Positions 63,589 through 64,000 of a DNA stretch of 64,000 nt are shown here, piece after piece. The first letter of the stretch is position 1. Every line of letters starts with the position of its first letter. The position numbers were made by a program, and so were the translations under genes. The notes beneath the pieces were generated by a model that was not told the origin of the DNA, ran no database searches, and saw nothing but the letters and a program-made list of their open reading frames with translations. The DNA is from Phalacrocorax aristotelis (Eukaryota > Chordata > Aves > Suliformes > Phalacrocoracidae), in NCBI RefSeq assembly GCF_949628215.1, contig NC_134283.1:24468975-24532974 (forward strand), in the 5' to 3' direction.

Positions 63589-64000
63589 CACAGCATCCTG
63601 CCCCTCCCCTGTAAATGCCCCCTGTGTCAGCCCTCACTGCCACCTGGCTCTACTTTGCTGGGGCCCTTCCCCTGGCAAAGCCCGGAGTGGCAGCAGTGGG
63701 GATGGGTACAGGCCAGGCAGGGTATCCTTGATGCTCCATGCTGCTGGGGCACGTGTTCTCCCCTCCTTGCAATCTATCCCCACCAGTTGGCATGTCTGAG
63801 CTGCCTCTGCGGTCACCTCTGGCCTCTCCTCCTGTCCCTGGAGACCCAAAGCCCCAGCTGCACGCTGCCCCAGCTGTGCTGCGATGACTTTCGGTCGCTG
63901 CCAAGAGAAGGGATCCTGATCACGCTTGCACTGGAAGAAACAGCAGCTTTTTTTCTCCCGCCTTCTGTAGCCTCTGTCCCTGAGCTTGGCCTCTCCAATG

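Larger units (their letters stand above)
51394..64000 (+). other. AFAP1L1: AFAP1L1 intron 1 (partial, runs off the window)
   Basis: 12.6 kb with no supportable coding exon. Notable items: a CpG cluster at 53530-53605, AT-rich blocks at about 56690-56940 and 57320-57365, a CTCF-like motif around 56948-56965, an 85-bp tandem duplication at 60548-60717, a MEF2-consensus site at 60922-60931 and a (CAG)5 run near 63574. Long open frames on both strands have no recognisable domain. Confidence 0.65.

Noticed and set aside
1..64000. tRNA, rRNA, microRNA hairpins, CRISPR-like arrays, intact transposons
   Set aside because: None recognised on reading either strand; the window is ordinary repeat-poor vertebrate DNA.

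Overview
The window is vertebrate nuclear DNA, most likely from a bird. It holds a multi-exon gene with GT-AG introns of ordinary vertebrate kind. It is GC-rich, its introns are compact, and I recognise no mammalian Alu/L1-type repeats and almost no repeats of any kind. These traits point to an avian genome, but the species cannot be named from the sequence alone.

The centre of the window (25162-49043, + strand) carries ABLIM3, actin-binding LIM protein 3. I could place 22 consecutive coding exons, from the first LIM domain to the stop codon. Every junction has an AG acceptor and a GT donor, and all reading phases join. The joined exons total 2042 nt. With the missing short first coding exon (13 nt in the human arrangement) they give a protein of about 684 residues, against 683 for human ABLIM3 as I remember it. 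The layout is four LIM zinc-binding domains (25162-37928), a long Ser/Pro/Tyr-rich linker spread over many small exons (38498-47605), an 8-nt microexon (47831-47838), and a C-terminal villin headpiece (48398-49043). LIM domains and headpiece together make an adaptor that links partners to F-actin.

Positions 1-25161 have no coding exon I can support. They are read as ABLIM3 intron sequence 3' of a first exon lying off the left edge. The region contains AT-rich islands dense in TAAT cores, several MEF2-consensus sites and small CpG clusters. These are candidate enhancers or minor promoters but are unproven.

Only about 2.3 kb after the ABLIM3 stop, a CpG island (about 51040-51545) has a GC box, an inverted CCAAT box and a strong Kozak ATG at 51341. 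It opens a 16-nt coding stretch (MDRLS plus one base) followed by a GTAAGC donor. This fits the 5' end of AFAP1L1, the actin-filament-associated gene that follows ABLIM3 in the same orientation in human. The rest of the window (51357-64000) is its first intron.

I saw no mobile element in good condition, no RNA gene, and no system unknown to vertebrate biology. The most useful leads are the 8-nt microexon, the apparent absence of a canonical poly(A) hexamer between the two genes, weak donors and tiny exons in the linker, a possible unannotated cassette exon at 42399-42458, an 85-bp tandem duplication at 60548-60717, and the AT-rich candidate enhancers.
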